Shown: positions 44,726 through 55,820 of the stretch, piece by piece
Layout: each line of letters begins with the position of its first letter
Position numbering within the stretch: the first letter of the stretch is position 1
Made by a program: the position numbers and the translations under genes
NCBI RefSeq assembly: GCF_048564905.1
Contig: NC_132998.1
Coordinates: forward strand, 62,320,484-62,384,483
Source: Vicugna pacos
Lineage: Eukaryota > Chordata > Mammalia > Artiodactyla > Camelidae
Reading direction: 5' to 3'
DNA length: 64,000 bases
Notes under the pieces: model-generated
What the model was told of the DNA's origin: nothing
The model's database searches: none
Seen by the model: only the letters and a program-made list of their open reading frames with translations

Positions 44726-45199
44726 GCTCCATGTGGACCCTCTGCCCTTCCCCTCTCCGTGCGGACTGACTTGAAGCACGGCCTTGTCCAGGAGCAAGCG
44801 CTTTGCCTTAGATACACGTGGGTTTGACAGATGCGAGGTCCCAAACTGGGGACGCGGAGCCCAAGGCGAGGGGCGCACGCTGGCCTCTGAGCCAATGACC
44901 ATATGACGCTAATCCCAGCATGAACATATCACCTGCGTAACGGCTGGTCTATTTTTAAGCCACCACAGGGATCAGTTCCGGCCTGAAGTTCTCCAGCCCC
45001 GGCACGCTGTTTGATTTGGGGCTGTTCCTGGAGAAGGGACGGCTTTGTATGGAGTGGGGGCAGGACTGGACGAAGACCTCGGCATGGGCCACCCCAGCCT
45101 CGGGCCCGGGGGGAGTGGCTGATCCAGCACCCGTGATCCAGGGAGCTGCTGGGGCCATGAAGCAGGTCCCCGGGGTCGGGGGCAGTCAGCAGACGCCTC

Positions 45200-45470
45200 C
45201 AGCTCAGCACGGAAGCGCGACCCCGGTTCCTCTCCCTCCAGGCCTAGAGGCAGACAGAAGCCGCTCGGAGATGCTCCGAGAGCTCAGGCCCAGGGGAGGC
45301 CGATTCTGCGTGAACGGATCCCGTGCCCCTGCCCGCCTGCCAGCAACTGAATCTGTTCACACGTCCCCCGGGCATGGAAAGCGCCAGCGACTGAGGCAGC
45401 AGCGACTCAAACCGCGCGCGACCCTTCCGCTCAGAAGGTCGGCTTCCGGACATTTATGCGGAGCTTGGGG
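45200..45470. promoter_or_regulatory. CpG-rich patch at the GC/AT boundary
   Basis: There are more than 20 CpGs, including CCGCGCGCGACC near 45413. It is the last GC-rich stretch before the L1-rich block. No splice-bounded exon or gene was recognised. Confidence 0.3.
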
Positions 45471-45599
45471 CCAGCTGCCCCCACCCTGCTCACAGGGTTA
45501 AAAACGTGCCAGGAACCAAGTGGTTGCCACTAAAAAGTGGTGGTGCCAACGACATGGCGACGCGCATTCTCCGAGTAAAAAGCTCAACACGTAACACTA

Positions 45600-45990
45600 A
45601 GATCTTGAAGGAGGTTATGAAAGAGTGGCTATAAACAGGGTCCCATTTTTCTTAAAAATGAGACATACGCACCACACACACACACACACACACACCACCC
45701 ACAGTTGGACTGAGCAATGGTTTCTCAGACATGACACCAAAAGCACAAATAGTCCAAGAGAAAAAACAGCTCTTTGTCTTAAGATCTCCTTTAATCACGG
45801 AAATTAAAAACTTCTGTGCTTCAAAGGATACCACCAAGAGAGTGAAACAGCTCACGGAACAGGAGAAATCTTTTGCAAATCATTTATCTGATAACGAGAT
45901 TTGAATTTAGAACATCAAAATAACTCTTGCAACTCAAAAAAAAGACAACCCAGTAAAAAGTAAGCAGTTTGTGGACAGACCTGTCAACTT
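45600..45990 (+). mobile_element. L1 fragment, end of ORF2
   Basis: Plus-strand ORF2 C-terminal sequence is recognisable: CAATGGTTTCTCAGACATGA, ACACCAAAAGCACAAAT, AAAAACTTCTGTGCTTCAAA and TTGCAAATCATTTATCTGAT. A CA microsatellite sits near its left end. It stops at an A-rich run (about 45990) where an unassigned repeat begins. Confidence 0.8.
45671..45695. repeat. (CA)n microsatellite
   Basis: About 12 CA units inside an L1 ORF2 fragment. Confidence 0.95.
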
Positions 45991-45999
45991 TAAAAAACA

Positions 46000-46440
46000 A
46001 AACAAAACAAAACGCACAACATGGAGCTGTAAGTTCAGTTTTATCTGAGGATTTACTGAGGACTATAGCCCAGGAGACATCCTCTCAGAGACCTCCGAGG
46101 AACTGCTCTGAAGAGGTGAGGTGAGGGGGGGAGGTCAGTACGACAGTTTGGTGAAGGGGGTACGTACAGTCCAGCACACATCTCAGTAGAAAGGGGCTGC
46201 TAGTCAGTCACAAGGAGCAGACTTGAGTGCTTTTCTAGGTATGAGAAGATGCAAGCAATTGGGTTCATAACATTTTCTCCTGAAAATATCTCACTATCTG
46301 AAGGCCTGTTCGGCCAGTTTTCCCAGAGCACAGAGCCTCATTCCTGATCTTCACCCTGAATCCCTTTCAGGGTGTGCTGGAGGTCAGTGGCTGCAGTGGT
46401 TGTGACCTTATTCTTGCAGAGCCAGATGGTGAGCAACATT
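46000..46440. repeat. Unassigned cetartiodactyl-type interspersed repeat
   Basis: The stretch contains GGAGCTGTAAGTTCAG, TGAGGACTATAGCCCAGGAG, CTCTCAGAGACC and GTGCTTTTCTAGGTATG, which I associate with a repeat common in even-toed ungulate genomes but cannot assign to a class. An (AAAAC)n run is on its left and a minus-strand L1 on its right, so it sits between L1 pieces of opposite orientation. Confidence 0.4.
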
Positions 46441-48290
46441 CCTTAGTTGGCAGTGTCCTCTGAAGCACAAAGTTTTCATCTTGATGAAGTCCCAAATTAT
46501 CTGTTTTTCTCCTGGATTGCGTGTGTCTATGTAATAGCTAAGAAATCACTGCTCAATCCAAGATCATGAAGATTTAGCCCTATGTTTTCATCTAAGAGTT
46601 TTACAGTTTTCGCTCTTACATTTAGATCTTTGATTAATTTTTTGGTTATAGGGTGTGAGGTAGGCATCCAACTGCATCTGCAGGTAGATAGCCAATTGTT
46701 CCAGGACCAATTGCTGAAAAGGCTGTCCTTTCCCCAGTTAATTGTTTTGGCACCCTTGCCAAAATCAATTGGCTGTAATTGTGACAGTTCATTGCTGGGC
46801 TCTCAATTCTGTTCCATTAACCTGTATGTCTACACTTTGCCAGAACTGCGCTGTCTTAATTACTGTCACTTTGTAGTAAGTTTTGAAATCAGGTAGTATG
46901 ACTCCTCCAACTTTGCTCTTCCTTCCAAGATTGTTTTGGATAATCTGGGTTCCTTGAGTGTTTGTATGAATTTTATATCAGACTGTCAATTTATACGAAG
47001 AAATTGGCTGGAATTCTGACGGGGATTGTGTTGGCTCTAGTGATCGATTTTGGGAGTTTTACTACCTTAACGATATTGATTATTCTGATCCATAAACATA
47101 CAATGTGTTTCCACTCATTAAGATCTACTTTCATTTCTCTCAACAAGTTTTTGAAAAGTTTTCAGAGGAGAATAATTTGCACTGCCTTTGTTAAGTATAG
47201 TCCTAAATTTTTTATTTTTTTGATATTATCGTAAGTGAATTGTTTTAATTTTCTGATTGTTCATGGCTAGTGTGTAGAAATATAATTGATTTCTGTATAT
47301 TGATCTTGTGTCTTGAAATCTTGGTGAACTCATTTACTAGTTCTAATAACTAATTTAACTAATGACTTAGTTTACCAGGTGGTAGATTCCTTAGGATTTT
47401 CTGCACACAAGATTTTGTCATTTGCAAATAGAGATATTGTACTTCGGCCTTTTCAGTGTGGATGCCTCTTTTTCTTGCCTAATTGCCTTGGCTAGCACCC
47501 ATGGTACAATGTTGAAGAGAAGTCACGAGGGTGGACACCCTTGTCTTGTTTCGGATCTCAGGGGAACGCATGCTGCCTTCCACCACTGCGGGTGATATTA
47601 GCCGTGGGCTTTCTATAGATGCCATTTATCAGGTTGAAGAGGTTCCCCTCTAGTCCTAGTTTGTTGAGTGTTTCTATCTTTAAAGTGTGTTGGATTTTAT
47701 CAAATACTCAGTCTGCATCTATTGAGATGGTTGCCTTGTTTTTGTTTATTATTTTATTGATATGGTGTATTACATTAGTTGATTTCTGAATGTTAAACCA
47801 ACCTTGCATTACGGGGTTAAATTCCCCTTTGTCATGGTGAATAGTGGTTTTTATACGTTACTGGATTTGGGCTGCTGGTATTTTATTGAGGATCTTTGCA
47901 TGTATATTCATAACAGATATTGGTCTACAGTTTCCTTGTTAGACTTTTCTCTGGTTTTGCTATCAGGGTATTACTGGCCTCAGAATGAGTTGTGAAGTGT
48001 TCTGCCTCTTTGATTTTTTTTTTTGAAAGACTTGGTATTAATTCTTTAATGTTTGGTATTCAACCAGTGAAGCCGGCTGGACTTGTGCTTTCTCTGTGGG
48101 AATTTTTTATTATTATTATTACTAATATCAATGTCTTTACTTATCTATTCAGCTTTTTTATTTCTTCTAGAGTCAGTTTTGATAGTCCGTATCTTCGAAT
48201 TTGTCCATTTCGTCTAACCTGTCTGATTTTACTAGCATATGCTTTTTCATAGTATTTAAATGGTATCTCTTAAACTTTTCACTTTCTGTT
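46440..48290 (-). mobile_element. L1 fragment, ORF2 reverse transcriptase region
   Basis: The antisense of ORF2 can be followed from its C-terminal part (AAAGTTTTCATCTTGATGAAG) through TTTAGATCTTTGATTAA, GTGTGAGGTAGGCATCCAAC, TAGTAAGTTTTGAAATCAGG, CACCCTTGTCTTGTTTC and TATTGATATGGTGTATTAC to GGGTATTACTGGCCTCAGA. About 1.8 kb of RT and downstream ORF2 is present. It is many-times broken and 5'-truncated. Confidence 0.88.
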
Positions 48291-49115
48291 TGTTTCCAGT
48301 ACATAGAAATCCAATTGACTTCTGTATGTTGACTTGTTAAATCACATCCTCTGTGGATAAAGACAAATCTGTTGCTTCATTTCACTCTTTTTATTGCCTT
48401 GTTACACTGGCTAGGATCCCCAGCCCAATGTTGAACAGAAGTGGGAGTAGCAGCCATCTTTGTCTTGCTGCTAAGTTTATAAGCAAGGCTTTCAACATTT
48501 CACCAATAAATATGACTCTTCTATAGATTTCTTGGTGGATACCTTTGAACAGATTAAGGAATTTCTTTATGTTCCTAGTGTTCTAAGGGCTCCTTTTGTA
48601 TGAGTGGATATTGAACTTTATCAAATGCTTTTTCGATATCCATCAAAACAATCATATAATTTTCCCCCTCGAATCTGTTAATTTAACAAATAACATTTGA
48701 GTTTATCATATTAAATCTACCTTGCAGTTTGCTTGTTTTTTTCATATTTTGTTTAGACTTTTTGCATCTTTGTTCATGAGTGAGATTTGCCTGTAATTTT
48801 TCTTTCTCATATTATCCTTTTCCTTTTTTTATACCAAGTTAAACTGGTCTCACCAAGCAAGCTGGGCAGCCTTCCCTTCCCTCTTTCTCTGGAAGGGTCT
48901 GTGTCAGGGGAGCATCATTTTGCCTTACGTGTAAGGTGGAATTCTCTGGGGAAGCCATCTGGACCTGGAGTCTTCATAGGAAGGTTTTTAGTTACAGATT
49001 CAATGGTTATGAGGTTATTCAGATTCGCCCTTTCTTTTTGTGCCAGTTTTGGAGCATTGTATTTTTCTAGAAATGTATTCATTTCATGCAAAATTTCATA
49101 TTAATTTGTCACAAT
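48290..49115 (-). mobile_element. Second, older L1 fragment repeating the RT region
   Basis: The same part of ORF2 is met a second time: ATAGAAATCCAATTGACTTC, CACTGGCTAGGATCCCCAG, TTTATCAAATGCTTTTTCG, AAGCCATCTGGACCTGGAG. It is in the same orientation as its neighbour but is a different, more diverged copy, so two L1 elements lie end to end. Confidence 0.75.
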
Positions 49116-49146
49116 TGCTTCCATAGTAGTTCCATATTTAGTTTCC

Positions 49147-49440
49147 CACAGTTGAGGTAACAACCTATCACAAACTTGGGGCCTTAAAACAGCACAAATT
49201 TATTCTCTTACAGTCTGGAGGCCAGAAGACCAAAGTGGGTTACAGTGGGTTGAAACCAGGTACCAGCAGGGCACGCTCCCTCTGCGCCTGGTAAACCAGC
49301 AGAGGGTGTCCAGGTGCGCTGTTACCCTCATCAGCCGGCATCCTGCTGCTGGAAGGGATGCTTCCCACGCGTCACGAGGACACATGCAGATGGCAGAACT
49401 GGGATCCAGTGTGATCTCCGGGGGGCTCAGGGGAGGGGCG
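49147..49440 (-). mobile_element. MaLR-type (MLT1/MST-like) solo LTR remnant
   Basis: Antisense of a MaLR LTR 3' end is visible on the plus strand (AGGTAACAACCTATCAC, CTTAAAACAGCACAAATTTA, TCTTACAGTCTGGAGGCC). No internal region is recognised. It is a broken fossil, probably of early placental-mammal age. A hexanucleotide array follows it. Confidence 0.6.
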
Positions 49441-49445
49441 GAGGG

Positions 49446-49506
49446 GAGACAGAGACAGAGACAGAGACAGAGACAGAGACAGAGACAGAGAGAGACACAC
49501 ACACAT
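49446..49506. repeat. (AGACAG)n hexanucleotide array
   Basis: About eight nearly perfect AGACAG units pass into a short CA run, beside a MaLR remnant. Confidence 0.95.
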
Positions 49507-49926
49507 ATCAAGTTGAGCAATCGAGCCCAAGAGGGGCGTTTCCTAGTGTGGATTCTGAGACATCTTGGGCCTGAAAGAAGATCAGAGGGAAGAAAAGGAT
49601 TCTGTATCCCAATAAATTAGTTTGGGGGAACTTAAACTGACTGTCCTCTGATGTTCTAAATGAACACTGGTGCTTTTAAGTTTCTAAGAAGAATTCTAGG
49701 AGGAAAAAAAAAGGAGTGACCTGTACTTAATCCACTGTTTCTGGGACTTAATTGCTTCAGAATCCTGCTTCCTCCTGGTGCCCGTCTGCAGCCCAGGAAA
49801 CTTAAATTTTTTTAACGTACGAATTGGAAAATGGATTCTTTCGTACTTATTGGGAAGTGCTGGTGTCGGAGGAAGAGAGTGATTAAAATATAAGCAGAAA
49901 TGAATGACTGAGAAATAGAAAAGCAG

Positions 49927-50065
49927 AGGGAGGGTAGAGCTCAAGTGGTAGAGCGCATGCTTAGCATGCACAAGGTCCTGGGTTCAACCCCCAGTACTTC
50001 CTCTAAAAATAAATAAATGAACCCAGTTACTTCCCCACCCCCCAAAAAAGGTTAAAAAAAAAGCC
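49927..50065 (+). mobile_element. Camelid tRNA-derived SINE, copy 1
   Basis: The head starts at GGGAGGGTAGAGCTC and carries a pol III A box (around TAGAGCTCAAGTGG) and a B box (GGTTCAACCC near 49981). A typical camelid SINE body follows, with CCAGTACTTCCTC, an AAATAAATAAAT linker, a C-rich stretch and a terminal A-run. It is flanked by imperfect 10-bp target duplications: AGAAAAGCAG at 49917-49926 and AGAAAAACAG at 50066-50075. It looks near full length. Confidence 0.9.
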
Positions 50066-50119
50066 AGAAAAACAGTGTATGTTCAATCAATAGCTGATTC
50101 TTAAAAAATAAATAAATGC

Positions 50120-50335
50120 AGCGATCTCTGACCAATCTCATCAATTAAAAAGGGGGAAATAGATTAAATTAAGAAGCCAAATAAGGACATTACAATTACA
50201 GACAAGGTCTTCAAAGCCTAAGAGAATACTATGCATAATTTTATGCTAGTAAATCGGAAACTCTCCATGAAATGGACAATTTTCTTTTAAAGTCCCGAAA
50301 AGGATTAAAGTAGAGGTAGCTAATCTGGGATAGAA
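50120..50335 (+). mobile_element. L1 fragment, ORF2 endonuclease-RT linker region
   Basis: TCTGACCAATCTCATC, AAAAAGGGGGAAATAGATT, AGAGAATACTATGCATAA and CCATGAAATGGACAATTTT match the ORF2 linker just upstream of the RT. The same consensus stretch recurs at about 52.15-52.40 kb, so this is a separate insertion. Confidence 0.75.
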
Positions 50336-51493
50336 ACGTCATTTATCATTTCTGTTACCCAATACCAGAAATTCCAGCCAATTAAACTTCATGAGAAAAT
50401 AAATTGGTAGGTGGTGTCCTCGGCAACGAGACAGACCTTCTTCTCTGCCCAGGAGATGTGGCTCTTACCAGAAGCCCAGAAGCACCAGCAGGAAGCTACT
50501 GGAATCGTGGATAATTGAGAATTACAGCGTCTAAGTAGAAAAAGAAGGCAAAACTCAGTAAAAATCAGAGAATGGAAGGTAAGTGTGATGCCATTAAACC
50601 AAGGAACAGCAACATAAGGCACAAGACCCGAGTAAAGGGGAACCCAAAACGCGATCGTGGGGCAGGGTTGGACTCGGCGAGCCCAGTGAGGTGCAGTTTA
50701 AGGGGGCCCCCATCTCAGGGGTGATTTTCCTTTCTCTTCTTGTTTTTAAAAAGCCAAGTCAGTCCAATATCTAGGAGTTAAATACATGAAGACCCTCAGG
50801 AGTATCTCTTTAACTCCTCAGAAAATATTAATTTCTCCTTCTGCTCTGTCCTAGATTTTATCAGACACTTTTATCAAACACTTCTGCTTACTGTCTGAGT
50901 CTTTTACCATAGTATATGCGTCTGTGGGTCAGAGACTCTCATCTCTTTTAAGCTGTTCATATAAATTTTCTTCTAACATTTCCTAATTGTGTACTCTCTA
51001 ACAGAATTTTAAAATATTTTAGAGCCCCCTAAGAAAAAAAAATAATGAAGCCGTTGGGCCACTAGTAAGGATGAGACTTACAAAAAATTGCTGACTTTTT
51101 AAATTAAATCTTTTTGGTGCAGGTGAATTCACAACATGTTCCCGTGACTTTAATCCAACATAATTGATTACTGGTTGACTAATGAGAGTGACTGTGAGTG
51201 AGAGAACTTCACCCAAGTGGAAATAAAAATGGATTTAAATTTTCCAATAATCTTCTGACAAAAAAAAATTAAAATATTTTATGAGTTTGAATATATGTTC
51301 AATAACATATAAAATATACTTTTAAAAAATGCCAAGTCAGGTTTAGGGTGAAGAAAGCCACAGGATAAGAATTATAAAACAAAGCAAAACAAAACAGAAA
51401 AACACAAATCCTTGGCCACTCAGTCAACAGGCCAAACCCAGCTCACTGCAAAATCAAGCACTTGCCAAATGTTTTCTTTGTTTACTTATATTG
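50336..51493. other. AT-rich intergenic, unassigned
   Basis: This lies between two L1 pieces and ends in an AATAAA plus A16 signature. It could be an old retroposed copy, but no parent was recognised and there is no frame longer than 77 codons. Confidence 0.4.
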
Positions 51494-51526
51494 AATAAAC
51501 AAAGAACTGTAAAAAAAAAAAAAAAA
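51494..51526 (+). other. AATAAA followed by A16: possible retroposed 3' end
   Basis: AATAAA at 51494-51499 is followed 11 bp later by an uninterrupted run of 16 A, then non-A-rich DNA. This is the shape of a poly(A) tail of a processed copy or LINE. The upstream 0.8 kb is AT-rich and not recognised, and no clear target duplication was found. Confidence 0.35.
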
Positions 51527-52129
51527 GAAGACGACGCAAGCCACAAGAGAACACCACTCCCACCATAACAATGAGACAAAGCTGCATAATCTCCAAAAGC
51601 ACAGTTTTTCTTGAGCCCGTGAGCGAGCTAGGGTCCCGAGGAAACAAGGAAGGGAGGCAGATTCTATAGGGTGCAGCCCCTCCGGACAGAGACGGGCACC
51701 GGCTGCTCCACCTTCAGCCCCGCGTGGAGGGAAGGGGCACCTCAAAGGCAGGTGAGGAGAGAACACTAACATTTAATCAGTTCTCAGAGGCCGAATACGG
51801 GATAGTGTGACTGTTCGGAATGACCGGGAGCCCCAGACACAGTGGAGGCCACACTCACTCACCAGTTTTTTCCCATGGGCCCCAGCTCAGTGACCACGGG
51901 GAAGAGTGGGGACAGGACAGGAGACCAGAGACAGCTGTGCTTCCTTCGATACGTGAACCTGCCAGGCAGCTCCCTTTCCCAGACCCTCCTCTTCTACAAA
52001 ACACAGCCTCCAGCCACCAGGGAGTGGCAGGAAGTCCTCCCAACCTCAAGGCCGGGGGAGGAACCCCCAAGACGTAAAAGGCATCGTCTATCTTACAAAC
52101 TATGAAAAAGAAGCGTGAATGCAACCCAA
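51527..52129. other. Intergenic, GC-richer island in L1 block
   Basis: Unique-looking sequence of moderate GC content between A16 and an L1 ORF2. It might be an L1 5' part, but no match was recognised. Confidence 0.4.
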
Positions 52130-52900
52130 AGTAGGCAGAAGGAAGGAAATCATCTCTGTAAGAGCAGAAATCAATGATATGGAAAACACAGGCAGTAAAT
52201 CAATGACATTAAAAATGGTACTTGGCAAAGGTCAATACAATTGATAAATGTCTTCAGAATGATTAAAAAATACACATTATTATGCAATAAAAAAAGGGGG
52301 AAACACTCAAGGTCTTATAGACTTCAGAAAGATAATTATGGAATATTTTCAACAACATTATGCAAATAAATTTGCTAACTTTGATAAAATGGACAAATTC
52401 CCCTCAAAGACACGTGCTACCAAGGCTCACTAAAGAAGAAACATCGAACACCTTATCACCACGAAGACAACTCCAGGCCCCGATGGTTTCCCTTAAATTT
52501 TCTACCAAACAATTAAGGAAGAAATAATCTAACCTTACATAAGCACTTTCAGAAAACAGAGAGGCATAGAGCTCCCAATTTGTTTTATGAGGAGGGCATA
52601 ACCCTGCAGCAGAGACACTGCAGAAACGAACACTCCAGATCAATATCCCTGCTGATAACAAAGCAAAAGGCGCCCTCAAGTCCTGGCCGGAAGAGGCACC
52701 GCTTTATTAAAAGGGGAACACTCCGTTACCGAGCTGTGTTCGCCCTAAGAATGCAGGGCTGGTTTATCATTTGAAAATCTATCAGTTTAATTCACTGTGT
52801 TAACAGAATAAAAGAGAAAAAATATGATTGTTTCTGTTGCAGGAAAAGCATTTTACAAAATTCAACAGCCATTTGTGATTAAAAAAGAAAAGAACTCTTA

Positions 52901-53009
52901 TGGGGAGGATGTGGCTCAGAGGGAGAGTACGTGCTTAGCGTGCATGAGGTCCTGGGTTTAATCTCGGGTACCTCCATTAAAACACTAACTAACTAACTAA
53001 CAGACTAGG

Positions 53010-53052
<43 letters not shown>

Positions 53053-53100
53053 AATCAAACATGCCCCCACCCCAAATAAATAAAATGGTTAAAAAAAAAA
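52901..53100 (+). mobile_element. Camelid tRNA-derived SINE, copy 2, nested in L1 ORF2
   Basis: This is the same family as the 49.9 kb copy: TGGGGAGGATGTGGCTC head, A and B boxes (GGTTTAATCTC is a diverged B box), a CCTCCATTAAAA body, an expanded TAAA array and a final A-run. It splits an L1 ORF2 (AATTCAACAGCC before, TAGGGATAGACAGAA after). Imperfect target duplications are AGAACTCTTA at 52891-52900 and AACCTCTTAA at 53101-53110, so it inserted after the L1. Confidence 0.9.
53009..53052. repeat. (TAAA)n array in SINE tail
   Basis: About 11 TAAA units have expanded from the linker of the camelid SINE at 52901. Confidence 0.95.
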
Positions 53101-53804
53101 AACCTCTTAACAAGTTAGGGATAGACAGAAATTTCTTGCATCTGTTAAGAGGCATGTGTGAGAAATCTCCTGCTTAGCATCGTACCTAATGGTGAAACTC
53201 TGAGCACGTTCCCCCAAGAGTCAGCAGTAAGGTGAGGTTATCCGCTCTGTGGCTTCTGGCCAACGTCGCACTGGAAGTCCTCGGCAGGGGAAGAGGCGAG
53301 AAAGAAAAATCAAAGGCATCCACAATGAAAAGACAGACATAAACTCTTTTTACTCACAGAAAATACGATCATGAGTGTAGACAACCCTAGAGTCTAAGGA
53401 ATAACTACCAGAATAAACGAACTTAGCAAAGTCACAGAATAAAAGCAAACGGAAAAAAGAAGTTTGGGTTTTATTCATTAGCAACAAACAATTGCAAAAT
53501 GAATTGTTTTTAAAAAATCACGTTTACAATACCATCGGGAATCACAAAATCCCTAGGAACACATTCACACAAGAGGTGTAAGGCCACCAACTAAAACCTG
53601 CTCGACTGCTAAGAAGAATTAAACTCTGAACAAAGTGTGCAGGAAACCACATTTTTGCATTGGAAGACTCAATATTATTAAAATGTCAATTCCCAGCCAC
53701 TTTAATCTGTAGATTCAATTCCTTCCCCATCATAGTCCCAGCAGGCTTTCTTAATAGAAATTGATGAAATGATTATAAAATGTATATGGAATTGCAGAGG
53801 ACCC

Positions 53805-53965
53805 AAAATAGAACTTCGGTCACAGAAATGCCCCAGTGAGCATTTTAAATGTGGTTACTGCATCCAAGGAACTAAATCTTTCATTTTACTTAATTTTAAT
53901 AAATTTAAACAGCCACATGTGTCTAGTGATTTACTGCCTGGGTAGCACAGATGTACAGTAACTAC
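53805..53965. mobile_element. Probable hAT/MER-type insertion in L1
   Basis: Between two L1 ORF2 pieces lies a foreign AT-rich segment with AATTTAAACAGCCACATGTG, CTAGTGATTTACTGCC and GGGTAGCACAGATG. These resemble the common mammalian MER motif that reads AGCCACATGTGGCTAGTGG. The boundaries are approximate. Confidence 0.4.
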
Positions 53966-54799
53966 GGCAGGAAGAACATCACTGCAGCATTTACACGCCC
54001 TGAGTTCAAAGCTGACTACAAAGCCACGGTAATCAGGACGGCATGGCGCTGGCGTGGGAACAGACAAACAGATTTATGAAACAGGAGGAGGAGTCCAGAC
54101 GTAGACCAACTCTATTTGGTCATTTGATTTAAACAAAGTCCCCAAAGCACTCCGATGGAGAAACAGTCTTTCCGCAAGTTATTCTAAAGCGACTGGATAT
54201 CCGTGTGGGGAAGAAAACAAGTTTTAACTCCACTTCATATCATCCACAAAATACTTATTTGAGATAGATCAGAAATCTACATGTAAAAGTTAAAACTGTA
54301 ACTTTTTAGAAGAAATTAGAGAATATATTTCCGTCTCAGGGACTGGCAAAAGTATTTAGGACTGGGGCGGAGGCACCGGGGAAGCTTCTGTGTCATAGCG
54401 GTCTGTGTCTTGACAGGGGCTTGGGTGACAGTGGCGTATGCGTGTTTCAGAACTCCCCAAATCGTCTGCTTAAGACTGGTGGTTTCCCTTTCCGTGAATC
54501 AGTCCCCTCCTCTAAATAAAAAAAAGAACTGCAAACAAACGTTGACACCTACTTAGTGAGCTGTACGCTGACGTGTTTACGAGCGGAGAAGTCTCGTGTT
54601 TTTCACTTACTTTGCTAGGGCAATAAGAGGAAGAGATATTAAGGATGGACAGAAAGACGGATGGATACGTGATAAAAGAAATTTAGCAAAATGTTAATTG
54701 GAGACTCTAGTTGGACGTATGGACGTGTCTGATAAGAGTTTTTTCAACTTTTACGTGTGTTTGAAAAAATGACGGGGTGCGGAGGACGATACATTAATG

Positions 54800-55590
54800 A
54801 CTAGCAATAAAAAGGCTCAGAACCATCAGAAACCAGGGAAATGTACAATAAAACCAGCATGGGATAATTACCACACGCCCACCGGCGCGGCTGCATCAAG
54901 ATGACGGGCAGTACCGAGTGAGGAGAGGAACGGGACCAGCCTGAACCCCAGCACAACTGACACGGACATGAAATGATGCAACCATTCTGGAAGGCAGTTT
55001 GGCAGTTTCTTACAAAGTTATATACCTGACCTAAGACCCAGCAACCCGGTTTCTCGTATTTACCCAAGAGAAATGCAAATAGGTGGGCATGAAAAGGCTT
55101 CTGTCGGGTGCATGTAGCAACTTGATTTGTATTGGCTCAACCTGGAACCAGCGTGGATGCCCATTAGCAGACGAGCGGCTAACCAGCTAGGGTCTATTTA
55201 CAGAACGAAGGGGAGCATTGATCAGCAATAGAAAGTAACGAACTTCCAATCCATGCACCAGCCAACACGGAGGCATCTCAGAAACAGCATAATGAGCAGA
55301 AGAAGCCTAACTACAACAGAGTGAGCACTTCATGAGCCCATCTTTGTGAAGATCCAGACCAGTCAAAGCCAATCCATGGGCGGAAATTAACACAGTAGTT
55401 GCCCCGGAGGCGTGGGCAGAGGCTGGCGGGCAGAAGGCACGACGGAGCTTTTTGGAGTGATGGAAACGTTCTACATTCTGATTTTGGGGGTGGTTACATG
55501 AGTGCAGACATTTGTCAAAACACATCGAAGTATGCACTTAAGTTCTCCTCACTTTACTGTCTGTAAATTGTATCTTGATTTGTTACAAAT
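54800..55590 (+). mobile_element. Second L1 3' end
   Basis: A further L1 3' region starts within the segment before CCATTCTGGAAGGCAGTTTGG and continues with ACCCAGCAACCCGG, ACCCAAGAGAAATGCAAAT, GTTGCCCCGGAGGC, GATGGAAACGTTCTACATTC and GTAAATTGTATCTTGATTTG. It repeats consensus positions of the element on its left, so it is a separate insertion. Confidence 0.82.
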
Positions 55591-55820
55591 GGAGCCAGCC
55601 AGGGAGGACCAGCTACACAGTTACTTACCTCCGTATAAGGAAATATTCTGAAACCGTGAGCTTGTTTTCAAAAAACATATGTAACAATGTGGTAAAAATG
55701 TGTATCGTATTAACTCAGTTTTATGGAGAACAGAAAATTGTATATTCAGTGTAATCCCAAATCTGAAAAAAAAAGCCTCTTTCTTTGAGTCAAAGACTAT
55801 TGATTTTAAGACCAAGCACA

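Larger units (their letters stand above)
52130..54790 (+). mobile_element. L1 element, ORF2 to 3' end, 5'-truncated and interrupted
   Basis: The order of ORF2 is kept: GAGCAGAAATCAATGATATGG, ATAAAATGGACAAATTCCC, ACTCCAGGCCCCGATGGTTTC, ATCAATATCCCTGCTGATAA, AGGGATAGACAGAAATTTC and TATGGAATTGCAGAGGACCC. The 3' tail with GATGGATACGTGATAAAAG and TTTAGCAAAATGTTAATTG ends near 54790. A camelid SINE (52901) and a probable hAT fragment (53805) are inserted. No ORF of usable length remains. Confidence 0.85.

Noticed and set aside
45244-45501. Possible first exon at the CpG-rich patch
   Set aside because: No start with convincing context, no splice donor linked to a recognisable protein, and no homology recalled.
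46582-49104. Several hydrophobic plus-strand frames of 60-105 codons
   Set aside because: All are antisense shadows of L1 ORF2.
49920-50000. A genuine tRNA gene at the SINE head
   Set aside because: A and B boxes are present, but the body, A-rich tail and target duplications show a SINE. A complete cloverleaf was not evident.
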